A stretch of 64,000 nt of DNA from positions 52,117,130 through 52,181,129 of the forward strand of contig JAJKFL010000003.1 in the NCBI GenBank assembly GCA_021186555.1. Reading direction: 5' to 3'. Shown in pieces: positions 1 through 10,105 of the stretch. The notes beneath the pieces were generated by a model that searched no databases, had not been told where the DNA came from, and saw only the letters and a program-made list of their open reading frames with translations. The position numbers and the translations under genes are program-made. This DNA is from Reticulitermes speratus (taxonomy: Eukaryota > Arthropoda > Insecta > Blattodea > Rhinotermitidae). Each line of letters starts with the position of its first letter. The first letter of the stretch is position 1.

Positions 1-1579
1 GCCCAGTAATATTGTCCAAGTTCGCCTGTAGATTTGCATGTGCATTCTCCAATCCCACCACTTCCTGTGGCTGTAAGAAGCTCCCCCTTAGGGCAAGGTC
101 CCCTTGTATGTTGCGGGTAACAAGTTTCATCTCGCGGCCAGAACACATGACCAGGCTCCGGGCATGGATCGGGTTCACGACAGGTTCCCCATCTTGTCCG
201 AACACTGTCGCTGCTGTAATGTGCAGATAACGCTGTACAACGCTGTTTTTCCCGCCCTTACTGTAACGTGGAATGATTTCAGTATGTTTTAATGTGCAGA
301 TTACCAAAATATTACATCATCTGCCATTTTGTTTGGACAACTACCTTTGTGATATCTTCCGAAAATATGTAAATATGTGACATGTAACAAAAATTTGGCT
401 TGGTGAGTGGCAAATATGCTGCTGTTGGTTAATGTAATGCCAAGTGTCACGTATTGGTCAAGAGATCATCATGGCATGCATTGATTGGTCAAAAAATTGC
501 TATGTCATATATCAAGTTTTCATTTGTTGGTAGACAGGTTTCCCCAAAATGTTGGTGCCTATCTACAAAACTACACAACAGTAATATTCCTAATCCAGAA
601 TATACATATTAATTAACTGACAAGAAATTCTTTATATTTGCTTCATGCACTCCACTGTGTTTATTTTATACAAATAAATGAGTCTGAAGTATATTTTTCC
701 ACAGCTGTTACATTAATAAGTACAATATCAAGTTTCCTTTATTAATTGATATTAACTGTGACTACATGTTTCGGCTAAAATTAGCCATCATTCATATCAG
801 TTAATAAAGGAAACTTTATTGTACATATTAATACTGTAGCTGTAGAAATTAGATTTTGATTTATTAATTTGGACAGTGCCAATCCCAGTGGCCGTGCGGT
901 CTAAGGCGTGGGTCTATGGCCGCTCGCTTACTGGGATTGTAGGTTCGAATCCCACCTAGGGCATGGATGTCTGTCTCTTGTGAGTGTTGTGTGTTGTCAG
1001 GTAGAGGTCTCTGCGACGGGCTGATCACTCGTCCACAGGAGTCCTACCGAGTGTGGCGTGTCTAAAAAAGTGTGTGATCGTGAAGCCTTGAAAAATGAGG
1101 CGGCCTAGGCCCCCAAGGGGCTGTCGAGCCGTTGAAAAAAAAAATTTGGACAATAAATTCATTGAACTCATTAACTGAGGCAAAATTCAAATAATAAGCA
1201 CCATGTAATGTTACCTGGTGCCCAATTTTCCTGGTTTTTCTGGAACAGGAGCAAAATACTGCCCTTTTGGACATGGTCCGCGCTTAAAGAGTGTATGGCA
1301 CAGTGCATCTCGTGGTGACTGGGCTGTCCCGGGTGGGCAGCGACACTCTGCAGCGCCTTTCACCCCAGGTCCAAGCTCCATTGTGTCAGGACAGGGTGGC
1401 CCTTGTTGAAATATGTGGTAGCACTGCCCATCTGGTGGCCAGAACAGTAACTGCCAGCCACCAGGCTGCACTGCACATGGGTTGTGAACAGGATCTGCCC
1501 ATGGTGGTGGCAGCACTGCAGCTTCCAGGCACATTACACACATCAGAAACACGCAGCCTGTACTTCCACTTCCCTGCAT
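1..1579 (-). CDS. Secreted DUF4789-type cysteine-rich protein, exon 1 and partial exon 2
   Basis: Two exons are visible. Exon 1 is 1215-1579; it starts with Met, has a hydrophobic signal-peptide-like segment (GCVFLMCVMCLEAAVL), then repeated blocks of the type WPPDGQCYHIFQQGPCP and CHTLFKRGPCPKGQYF. It ends at an AG|GTAACA donor in phase 2. Exon 2 runs from 213 to the left edge, follows an attacag acceptor in matching phase, and continues with FWPRDETCYPQHTRGPCPKG. The spaced C-Y/C-H-x-x-F...RGPCPKG pattern is the one known for insect DUF4789 secreted proteins, whose function is unknown. Just before the ATG is cttcttaacag|GGG, so a 5'UTR exon probably lies further right; I did not find it. 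The 3' part lies outside the window. If CEP135 N-terminal exons lie left of the window, this gene would be nested in a CEP135 intron on the opposite strand. Confidence 0.8.
718..833. repeat. Short palindromic fold-back element
   Basis: Arms near 722-750 and 800-828 are inverted copies of each other (both give ctttattaa and agtttcc runs). The centre contains a hairpin on the minus strand, TTAGCC followed by GAAACATGTAG, like the core seen in other fold-backs of this window. No convincing target duplication was found. It lies in the intron of the DUF4789 gene. Confidence 0.6.
876..1142 (+). mobile_element. SINE family A (tRNA-Leu-like head)
   Basis: The head carries a Pol III A box (TGGCCGTGCGGTCTAAGG) and B box (GGTTCGAATCC), followed by a body ending in ggctgtcgagccgttg and an A tail. 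The flanks repeat AATTTGGACA at 866-875 and 1143-1152, an exact target-site duplication, so this is an intact retroposed copy inside the DUF4789 intron. A tRNA-Leu type head is inferred from the A box. Confidence 0.9.
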
Positions 1580-1699
1580 CCCCTGTTAAGAAGAATTAAT
1601 TTGTCTAAAGTCATAGTCTCTGCCACAAGAACCTAGATGTTGTGATTAATTTGTATGTCCCATAATTATTCATAGATTTTGAGATACTAGATGTTAGGG

Positions 1700-1967
1700 T
1701 GCCGATCACAGCGGCCGTGCGGTCTAAGGCGTGGGTCTACGGCCACTCGCTTACTAGGATCGTGGGTTCGAATCCCACCGGGGGCATGGATGTCTGTCTG
1801 TTGTGAGTGTTGTGTGTTGTCAGGTAGAGGTCTGTGCGACGGGCTGATCACTCGTCCAGAGGAGTCCTACCGAGTGTGATGTGTCTCAAATGTGTGTGAT
1901 CGTGAAGCCTCGAAAAATGAGGTGGTCTAGGCCCCCAAGGGGCTGTCGAGCCATAGAAAAAAAAAAA
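1700..1967 (+). mobile_element. SINE family A copy
   Basis: Same A box, B box, body and A tail as the copy at 876. It is flanked by agatgttaggg on the left and agatgtcaggg on the right, a target duplication with one difference. It lies 120 bp upstream of the DUF4789 first coding exon. Confidence 0.9.
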
Positions 1968-2059
1968 AGATGTCAGGGTAAAGTGGGTAGCACTGTGGAT
2001 TTACATTCTGGATGTCCCAGGTTGAAACAGTGTTTTTGGAGACTGAGTTCTTCCCCAAC

Positions 2060-2505
2060 TAACTAACTAACTAACTCCATGTAGCACAGTCCTTCTTGAG
2101 AAGCTAACAGGCCCTCAGCTATTCAAGAAATTCCCCACGTTTTATGGAACCCGACGGTTCATTACCTCACTCACAACAGCCCGCCACCTTTCTCTATCCT
2201 GAGCCATATCAATCCAGTCCATGCCCCCCCATCTCACTTCTTGAAGATCCATTTTAATATTATCCTCCCATCTACACCTGGGTCTTCCAAGTGGTCTCCT
2301 TCCCTCAGGTCACCCCACCAAAATCCTGTATGCACCTCTCCCCTCACCCATACGTGCTACATGCCCCGCCCACCTCATTCTTCTCGATTTGATCACCCGA
2401 ATAATATTTGGTGATGAGTACAGATCATTAAGTTCCTCGTTATGTAGTCTTCTCCACTCCCCTGTTACCCCGTCCCGTCCTTCCATACTCTTGCCAATTT
2501 ATTAT
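2060..2505 (-). mobile_element. LINE family X, 3' end (antisense)
   Basis: The plus strand begins with (AACT)n, that is a (TTAG)n 3' tail on the minus strand. It continues into the reverse complement of a reverse-transcriptase C-terminal region (the [14 protein letters not shown] block), seen clearly in the longer copy at 42838-43430. This is a 5'-truncated, decayed non-LTR retrotransposon. Confidence 0.8.
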
Positions 2506-3505
2506 TTACTAATAATCTTACAGTTTGGTGTCATATAATCAGAACTTTTGAAAGCACTGTTAAATAAACCATAAAGTAACAAACCAGCTTTGTGAAACTT
2601 TTTACACCGCATTATGTTCTAGGGTTTCTGAGGAAACATCTTTTGATCTCCGTTACTGAGCTGTACACATCTGTCCTCGGTCTGTGTCTTGATTCAGTCT
2701 CAGATACTGAAACATATTTATTAAAATTTGTATGGGCTACTCTGGGCTGGGCATGTCTATGTAATTGATGCTAAAAAATGCGTGCAGAATTTTGGTGGGG
2801 AAGCTCTTCAGAAGCAACCAAGGAAAAATATGTTAGGATGTGAGCTGGACTGAACTGGCTCAGGGTTCATTGGTGGGCTTTAGTGTTTACGTTGTTGAAC
2901 CTTCTGAATTTACGCCTGTTACTTGTGAGTTAATTAGTATTTAGTTCATCACTGGGCCTTGCCATTGTTATGCTGATTATTTTGAAATTCGTAATTTTGT
3001 TAACTTAGTATCAAATTAAATGAGCCATGCATTTTGGTTACGAAGTGCCAATTAACTGTAATAGAAAAGCATATTCGAGTTTGAAATAAGCAGATTTTTG
3101 AAGTCTATACTTTACAGTTTTATTTTCAGCTGTGGTGAATTTTTCAAATTTGATCTTAAACTGGGTAAAATCTTGCATTATTCTAGATTCATACTTCAGC
3201 TTTGTAAGATCGTTAGTATTTATTGAGCTTTCCATGATGGCGGGTTTGGATCTCAGTCCTGAGATCTACTATCCTGACAACTTTCCCTCATTCCTTCAAA
3301 GCATTCGTGGTAGTGTCTCAGATCAGGCCACAACCACTTCCTTCCTCGTTCTTTCCAATTCATCATTCACTGATCATCCTATCTTTCGACACTTCCTAGA
3401 ATTTCCCAGGATAGACTGAGAAAAATCATGATGGTAAATCAGGATAGTTGGTGTTCGGCCAGAATTCGAACTGTGAACTTCCGAAAAAGAAGTCAAAAGA
3501 GTTGT
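2506..3505. other. Intergenic stretch without a recognised gene
   Basis: Both strands were read. A 95-residue plus-strand frame at 3132-3419 has no splice context or family resemblance I could support. The part from 3410 to 3500 looks like the edge of a decayed SINE. Confidence 0.4.
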
Positions 3506-3509
3506 TACC

Positions 3510-3800
3510 TCCAGAAACAACTTTTTTTTTATGAAGGGCCCTCGCACCACAGCCTTAAGGCTTTTTGTGCAACCCCAATGAAGATGATGAGGATGAGCAG
3601 TTTTTTAACCAATTTTTACATTTAATGGAGCACCAGTGGAATTAAATCGACAGGGGAAAACCGACAACTCGGAGAAAAAAAAAACCTGTCCCAGTGCCAC
3701 TTTGTCCACCACAAATCTCACATGGACTTGACCTGGGACCGAACCCCGGGCCTCCGTGGTGAGAGGCCGGCGACTAACCGCCTGAGCCATGGCACAGCCC
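3510..3800 (-). mobile_element. SINE family D (tRNA-derived), antisense
   Basis: On the minus strand a tRNA-like head (TGGCTCAGGCGGTTAGTCGC) is followed by a B-box-like stretch, then a body reading TTTGTGGTGGACAAAGTGGC and ending near the 'aaggctgtggtgcgagggcc' side. It matches the plus-strand copy at 16403-16690. Confidence 0.8.
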
Positions 3801-4491
3801 AGAGACAACTTGCTCTGTAGCATATAGATTCATGGCGTGATGCTGAAGCAAAGAGACAACTTCACATTTTTGCTTCCAGTTAACTATTCGTAATCATTCT
3901 AACGCTCGCTGGACGCACTTTAGCCTTCGCTGGTAACAGTGGGTCGTCGAATAGACGAAAACGCACACCCCTTGCAGACTTTCTCTCGTGTATTCTAGTT
4001 GGTTGTCTGGCAGTGTAATTTCTTCCCTCCAGCACAAACCAGAACCACTCTCCCTTTCTAGTTCGTTTCGTAATCTTTTTGATGTGTTGTCAAGAAGACG
4101 CTGCGCACTCACCGTTTGACTATTGGCACACGATTGCATTGTCTGCAGATTCACGAACGGAGAAATCTTTGTGGTACCAAGATACTCAACAGACAATACA
4201 CCTTGAATAGATGTGATTCTTTACGTCTAGTCTCCGTAGAGAAACTGTAAGAACAAATCCCTTAAAATGAATGTAATATAATGTTATAAACCATCTGCAG
4301 CTTTTCACATCTCAAGGAGGAATCTAGAACAATGCATGAGCCAGAACTGAGTTGCAAAACTACACGGAGCAGAGGCGTTCTTGAGAAACTAGTAGTCACA
4401 CTAGTGGATAAGAAATTTCCTGCCCTTAAAATCCAATTTTTTGCCTTAATAAAGACTAAATTTAACTTGAATTATATATAAAGACTCGGCT
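3801..4491. other. Intergenic stretch without a recognised gene
   Basis: A 100-residue minus-strand frame at 3894-4196 was considered and not accepted, because it has no family match or splice signals. Nothing else was seen up to the tandem array. Confidence 0.35.
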
Positions 4492-5175
4492 CGTACCGCG
4501 CAGTAAACACACTCCGTCTCAGTTATACAAACCAATCAGTTAATGCTGTACAGTGAAATAATCGCTGTTTGTTCTGAGATCCACACAAAACACATAAATA
4601 CAGTCCGTACCGCGCAGTAAACACACTCCGTCTCAGTTATACAAACCAGTCAGTTAATGCTGTACAGTGAAATAATCGCTGTTTGTTCTGAGATCCACAC
4701 AAAACACATAAATACAGTCCGTACCGCGCAGTAAACACACTCCGTCTCAGTTATACAAACCAGTCAGTTAATGTTGTACAGTGAAATAATCGCTGTTTGT
4801 TCTGAGATCCACACAAAACACATAAATACAGTCCGTACCGCGCAGTAAACACACTCCGTCTCAGTTATACAAACCAGTCAGTTAATGTTGTACAGTGAAA
4901 TAGTCGCTGTTTGTTCTGAGATCCACACAAAACACATAAATACAGTCCGTACCGCGCAGTAAACACACTCCGTCTCAGTTATACAAACCAGTCAGTTAAT
5001 GCTGTACAGTGAAATAATCGCTGTTTGTTCTGAGATCCACACAAAACACATAAATACAGTCCGTACCGCGCAGTAAACACACTCCGTCTCAGTTATACAA
5101 ACCAGTCAGTTAATGCTGTACAGTGAAATAATCGCTGTTTGTTCTGAGATCCACACAAAACACATAAATACACTG
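4492..5175. repeat. 114-bp tandem repeat, six copies
   Basis: The string cgtaccgcgcagtaaac recurs at 4492, 4606, 4720, 4834, 4948 and 5062, exactly every 114 bp. The copies differ at only a few bases (for example aatgctg versus aatgttg), so the array is young. A single, older copy of the same unit lies at 39845-39945, so the array is an expansion inside a dispersed element rather than an isolated satellite. Confidence 0.95.
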
Positions 5176-5400
5176 TGTGGGCAGAACGTAGAATTGTTGA
5201 ATGTTAAACCTGGTGGTACATTTAGTAACCACTGGGATTTACAATCTCAAACCCATGCAGCTGTGAACGTTGCTTTCGTAATCACCCTGATGATGGTTAT
5301 ATTTTAGCCGAAACATGTAGCTGATTTCCTTGAGAAATAAATAGTTGTGTTTGAGCTGAATATTTTTTGTACTCAACCACTGGGCTTTAAAGAGTGGCTT
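5176..5400 (+). repeat. Distal part of the array-bearing element, with hairpin core
   Basis: The sequence after the array (ctgtgtgggcagaacgtag ... aaacctggtggtaca) is shared with 40270-40310, confirming one dispersed element. At 5288-5325 lies CCTGATGATGG, a GGTT/AGCC hairpin, then GAAACATGTAG; the flanks AATCA and TGATT can pair. Confidence 0.65.
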
Positions 5401-6005
5401 TAAAAATTAATATCAATTTTTTTGCGGTAATGACGACACACCATGCCTAAATTCAAACGCTGAATCTTAAATAAGTTTCACTACCAACAAATTAATAGTA
5501 AAATACATTTTAAATATATTATTACAGTAGCCATGTGTGGTGTTGACAATGTACCATTTACTGCGGACGAAGTTAAACGTTTTACCTCCACATATATCTT
5601 TCGCATATCATTGCTCCCTGAAGATGGCTGTAAGAAAATACACGAAACATGTTGGAGTAGTCTCCTATGTAAGTGAAATTTGTTGTCCAATTTGTTGGTA
5701 ATAAAAACTTATTTGTGTATGTCTATTGCACGGAAGATGTACAGTATCGAAGCAGATTCGTACTTTTCCATTCAGTAACCATAACTAATCGCACGTGGAA
5801 GTGTAATGCCATCGCTTCATGTTCTTCCCATTTTTGTTCATTTCCTCCCTTATACTGTACGTTTGTTTCGATTACAACTGCATTGACTTTTCCTAAGTGA
5901 ACACACTCGGGCGGAAGAGTCGGGCCGACACGTGACGCATGTATTCGCTTTACGACGGTCCTGTCTGGAAGACTCGGTTTATTTACTGTACGTTATTGTA
6001 ATGCA
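5401..6005. other. Intergenic stretch, old repeat fragments
   Basis: There is no supported gene. A hairpin-core motif (CTGAAGATGG ... GAAACATGTTGG) lies at 5618-5656. Confidence 0.4.
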
Positions 6006-6235
6006 TTGCGATTTTTCACTGACATAATCGTTTCGGTCGCACTATGGCCCTGGGGTCGACTCAGCCTCTAACAGAAATGAGTACCAGGAATATTTCCTGG
6101 GGGGTAAAGGCGGCCGGTGCGTAGGGCTGACAACCTTACCACCTTCATGTGCCGATTGTCTAGAAATCTGGGAGCCTCAGCCTCCTGTCCAGGCCTGTAA
6201 TGGGATTGCTTTAGCTTTACCTTTACATATATCAT
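6006..6235 (+). mobile_element. SINE family C, 3' part
   Basis: The body (cgcactatggccctgggg, aaaggcggccggtgcg, ctgggagcctcagcctcc) is shared with the antisense copies at 19322-19550 and 38470-38762, which also keep the tRNA-like head. Confidence 0.75.
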
Positions 6236-6249
6236 TCTAATATTATTTA

Positions 6250-6545
6250 GGGAGCCGGGATAGCTCAGTCTGTATAGGAACTAGAATGTGGTGCGAATGA
6301 CAAAGATTTCAGGGTTTTGTTTGTGACGGAGGGGGAGACATTTTTTCTGTTGTCCAAAACGTCCAGACTGGCTCTGGGGTCCACCCAGCACCCTGTTCAA
6401 TGAGTATGGGGATTGTCTTATGCAGATAAAGCACCCGGGGCGTAAAGTTGACCACACCTCCCACCTAGTGCCGAGGTTAAGAATGAATGGCTGTGTACCT
6501 CCACTCCCGTTTTCCTTCATGACGTGCTCAGGGATAACTGTATCG
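6250..6545 (+). mobile_element. SINE family B (tRNA-derived)
   Basis: A head with GCCGGGATAGCTCAGTC (A-box-like) is followed by the family B body: ccaaaacgtccaga, ctctggggtccacccag, gtaaagttgaccacacctcc, gaggttaagaatgaatgg. The B-box region is poorly preserved, so this copy is old. Confidence 0.8.
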
Positions 6546-6718
6546 TACTCTACTATGGCGAGGATTAGTACGCCGTGTAGTTTGGCCGATAGGTTTCAAG
6601 GTGTCGGAGGAACTTGCTGCTGCTATCTTCAGGGTTGTAATGCGCGGTCCTGAGTATCTCACGAGAAGAATACAGTATATTCAAAAACTGTTACGTAGTT
6701 ATAATATACAGTCGAACT

Positions 6719-7161
6719 CGGTTATGACGTCATGAAAGGGACTGAATATTTTGTGTCGTTATAAACGAGTGTGGGCCCTCGCTACGAGCTGGACGGTCCG
6801 GGGATCGAATCCCGGTGGGGGCGAAATTTTCCGCACCCGTTCAGACCGGCCCTGGGGCCTACCCAGCCTCCTGTATAATGAGTACCGGATCTCTTTCCCG
6901 GAGGTAAAGCAGCCGGGGCGTGGAATTGATCACCCACCCTCATGTAGTGCCAGGGTTAAAGAAAGAGTAGAGCTATACTTCTACTCCCCCTCTGGGCCTT
7001 CGTGGCCTGTTCTAGGGAGAACTTTACCTATAAACGAGTGTTGTTATAACCAAGGAGTATAATGTTACGGTGAGCAGTGAGGAATTAATTTTACCACAGA
7101 ATATCTGACGCTATAGACGAGGTGTCGTATAAACCGATGTCGTTATAACCGGGTTTGACTG
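6719..7161. mobile_element. pogo/Tigger-like MITE, interrupted by a SINE
   Basis: The terminal inverted repeats start CAGTCGAACTCGGTTAT and end ATAACCGGGTTTGACTG, with TA on both sides (6717-6718 and 7162-7163). CAGT termini with a TA target fit the pogo/Tigger branch of Tc1-mariner. No transposase is present. A related, shorter copy lies at 17706-17923. Confidence 0.85.
6772..7028 (+). mobile_element. SINE family B inserted in a pogo MITE
   Basis: A B-box (GGGATCGAATCCCGG) and family B body end in cttTACCTA. The copy is flanked by TATAAACGAGTG at 6760-6771 and 7029-7040, an exact 12-bp target duplication inside the MITE. The SINE is therefore younger than the MITE. Confidence 0.9.
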
Positions 7162-7163
7162 TA

Positions 7164-7487
7164 TGTCATACGTTATGAATGAAAAATAAAAATTAACAGG
7201 ACAAACTAGTTAGGGTCTACTAATAATCGAATAGCGTCGCGAGACAGACTAAATTCTTTACGGACCGCATGCGACCCACGATCCGTAGTTTCCTACTAAT
7301 ATAGAATGTCAAGTTAATTCCTATAAACGGAACCCGCCAATGGGAAAGCGGCATAATATAACGTGTACGAAGGTTCTCCGTGAAGATTACCATCATCTTG
7401 TTTGTGACGCCCTTTAGTATGGTTGAAATTAACAGACGTTTCGTAGGAACCTACCGCCTCCATGTTAAGACTAAAAAGAGAATCGGG
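7164..7487. other. Intergenic stretch, nothing recognised
   Basis: I see no gene, repeat family or structured element here. Confidence 0.4.
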
Positions 7488-7635
7488 CTAACTAACTAAC
7501 TCCATGGAGCAGAGTTCTTCTTGAGAAGCTAAACAGGTCGTCGTCAGCTAGTCAAAAAATTCCCCGCGTTTTGTGGAACCCAAAGGTTCATTACCGCACT
7601 CACAAGAGCCCACCACCTGTCCCTATCCTGAGAAT
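7488..7635 (-). mobile_element. LINE family X, 3' fragment
   Basis: It starts with ctaactaactcc and continues with the terminal family X sequence (ttcttgagaagct ... cacaagagcccaccacctg), then stops abruptly. It is a short truncated antisense copy. Confidence 0.75.
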
Positions 7636-8277
7636 CGGGCTAAGGAGAATAAAATAGCGTGTTTGCATATGTACTGTTTTACTTTCATATGATTTTGTTT
7701 CGGACTGTACTCCTCCGCGTTTATTACTCGCACTTAATCGTAAAGATTTCGTATCGTATATATCCTTCAGGCAACCTGTTCTGAAAAGAGAAAGTTCCGG
7801 AAACAGAACTTAAAGTGATTATCGGGCTTCCTTCTGATTGGTAATTTACCACTCAGTGTGTCTGTGTATGTAGACCTGTTACTGCATACAATATAGTTTT
7901 GGTTCTGCATGGTTTTGACGGTCGTGTGACACACTCAAACACACTTTTTTGCTTTTTGTCCATCGTCTGCTGTACATTTGAAACACGGCGTTTCGGAAGC
8001 CGATTCTGCTTCCGCTCTCAGGTGACTCGGCGACTTAGCCAGTGACTGAGTAGAACTTTCTAAGGGGCGGAGCAGAGTAGATGTATTTCCCGATCTCACT
8101 AACCTGAGGACGGAAACAAAACCGGCTTCCGAAACGCCGTGCTTCAGTCATACAGTAAACGGTGAACAGTGCTGCAAAAGAAGAGTGTTTCTGAAAATGT
8201 TTTTGAGGGAGAAGGTTTTGGAACGCCCGTGTAAATTGCATTCGTTATTAATTTCCAATTCCTGTAGCCAATTCATT

Positions 8278-8395
8278 AAGGAAAAGGGAAGAGACTGGAA
8301 ATTGAAAGAGGAAGCACTAGATCGCACCCTGTGGAGAACTCGCTTTGGAAGAGGCTACGGACCTGTCGTAAGACTGAGTACAGAATAAATGAATG
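8278..8395 (+). mobile_element. LINE family Y, 3' end
   Basis: The frame reads DWKLKEEALDRTLWRTRFG, matching the C-terminus of the family Y reverse transcriptase copy at 51545-52050. It ends with a short GAAT-type tail (aataaatgaatg). Confidence 0.8.
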
Positions 8396-8539
8396 TAGCT
8401 AATTGAGAGAGCGTGTTATTTACTGAATTCGTTGTAAAATCTGTATAGACGATTGTCCTCGTTCTTGATTATAGAACAGTTTCCAAAAAAACACAACAAA
8501 CTCCGATATAGTGACTACGGACTGGATTACCGAGGAACC

Positions 8540-8925
8540 GAGGTACGATTTCTGGCAGAGCAAGAGATTTTTTTATCTTACTCAGACCGGGTCATTCCCG
8601 GGGTAAAGCGGCCGGGGCGTGGCGTTGACCACCCACCCCCATCTAGCGCCGAGGTTAAAGAAAGAGTAGACCTATACCTCTACTCCCCCTCTGGGCCTTC
8701 ATGGCCTGTTCTAGGGACAACTTTACCTTTACTCAGACCGGCTGTGGGCCTCTCTCGTCTTCCTATGCAAAGTGTACCGGGTGTAAAGCGGCCAGGGCAT
8801 GAAACTTACCACTCATATCCATCTAGTGTCGAGCTTAAGGATGCGTGAAGCTGTGTCTCCACTTCCCCCATACGTCGTCATGGCGTGGTGCTTAATTTCG
8901 GAGACCTTTACCTTCACCTTCACGT
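8540..8925 (+). mobile_element. SINE family B copy containing a second SINE B
   Basis: The outer copy runs from about 8540 and resumes at 8742 (ctgtgggcctctctcg ... cttaatttcggagacc). The inner copy (8591-8729) is 5'-truncated and flanked by TACTCAGACCGG at 8579-8590 and 8730-8741, an exact 12-bp target duplication lying within the outer SINE. Confidence 0.85.
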
Positions 8926-9221
8926 GTACTTTAGACTTAGGACGTGCCGTCGTTTACTGTTTGCTTTACAACCATGTCGTCACGTAGTCTGATGTCTAAA
9001 GGTCACAGTTTCGCCGAGAGCGAATTTCTGTCGCAGAAATGAACGTTTCTCCACGCAGTTCCGCTCCAGTACCGTTTAGTGTTTTCATTTACAACAGTCA
9101 CCAACTTATTGTCGCTGAGTAACATTGTCTTGTAGCCAACCGTTCGTATAGGGAAACGCTTGTGGAAAGCGCCGGTCGTATATCCCGAAGTGAATCATTC
9201 AATGACCTGCCCTTTTTTTTA

Positions 9222-10091
9222 CAATGTTTATTCCAACAACTGCACAATAGTTCGACACAAATATATATATATATATACAATCATATAGCAAGCCTGCTAC
9301 GTGTTTCGGCCTTTTTCGGCGGTCATCAAGGACGTATTGGACAAATAAAAAGAAAAACACAACGTTGGCTAATTATGACATGGATGTACAATTGCAGATT
9401 TAAATTTAAAATTTAAAAATTAAATAAAATTTAAAATTGCAAATTTAAAAAAAAAACAGATGTTAAAGGTGTATAAAAATAATTAAAAAGTACAGTGATA
9501 CCTCGGCTAACGAAGATAATTCGTTCCGGAATCAAATTCGTTAGCCGAAATCTTCGTTAGCCGAAACGTGAGCAACTTTCTGCTTCCCTTGGGTTTGTCG
9601 CTTACTTTTTTTGGTTGGTGGGTCTCCCCTATGTGATGTGGTCAGCTCATCTCTTTGTCACACACATACAGACGGAAAAGATAAGCTCCTGGAATGGCCC
9701 GACCGTTCATGTTTGCTGCTTTATGTTAGCGCGAGCATCCACTAAAACATTCGTTAGCCGAGTCCGAAAAACAGCGAAAAAAATCTTCGTTAGCCGAAAA
9801 ATTCGTTAGCAGGGTCACTCGTTAGCCGAGGTATCACTGTATAGTGCAAATTTGTATACAATATTAACATATTTTTTTTAACTCTGCAATTACACGTAAA
9901 TGTAATAATTAGCCAACGTTGTGTTTTTATTTTTATTTGTCAGATACCTCCGGATGACCGCCGAAAAAGGCCGAAACACGTAGGAGGCTTGCTGTATGAT
10001 TGTGTATATATTCGTATCGAACAATTGTGCAGCTGTTGGGAATAAACATTTTAAAATCATCTTACTGCACGGAACGTGGATAATATTACAA
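9222..10091. mobile_element. Fold-back element F2 (palindrome plus unique tail)
   Basis: The arms at about 9222-9400 and 9890-10050 are inverted copies: aatgtttattcc/ggaataaacatt, cctgctacgtgtttcggcc and its complement, caacgttg. A unique tail (catcttactgcacggaacgtgg) follows only on the right. The flanks acctgcccttttttttA (from about 9205) and acctgtccttttttttA (from about 10092) form a ~17-bp imperfect direct repeat. There is no coding sequence. The interior was later hit by the MITE at 9493. Confidence 0.75.
9493..9839. mobile_element. pogo/Tigger-like MITE nested in fold-back F2
   Basis: The termini are CAGTGATACCTCGGCTAACG and CGTTAGCCGAGGTATCACTG, exact inverted repeats, with TA at 9491-9492 and 9840-9841. 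CAGTGATACCTCGG is a typical Tigger-type end. It is 347 bp, non-coding and internally rich in ttcgttagccga repeats. Confidence 0.92.
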
Positions 10092-10105
10092 CCTGTCCTT
10101 TTTTT

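Noticed and set aside
3132-3419. Possible protein with PDNFPSFLQSIRG
   Set aside because: No splice context or partner exon; it probably lies within an old repeat.
3894-4196. Possible extra DUF4789 or other exon on the minus strand
   Set aside because: No signal peptide continuity, no Cys pattern and no splice signals in phase with 1579.
4492-5175. CRISPR-like array
   Set aside because: The 114-bp units are contiguous, with no spacers, and the setting is eukaryotic.
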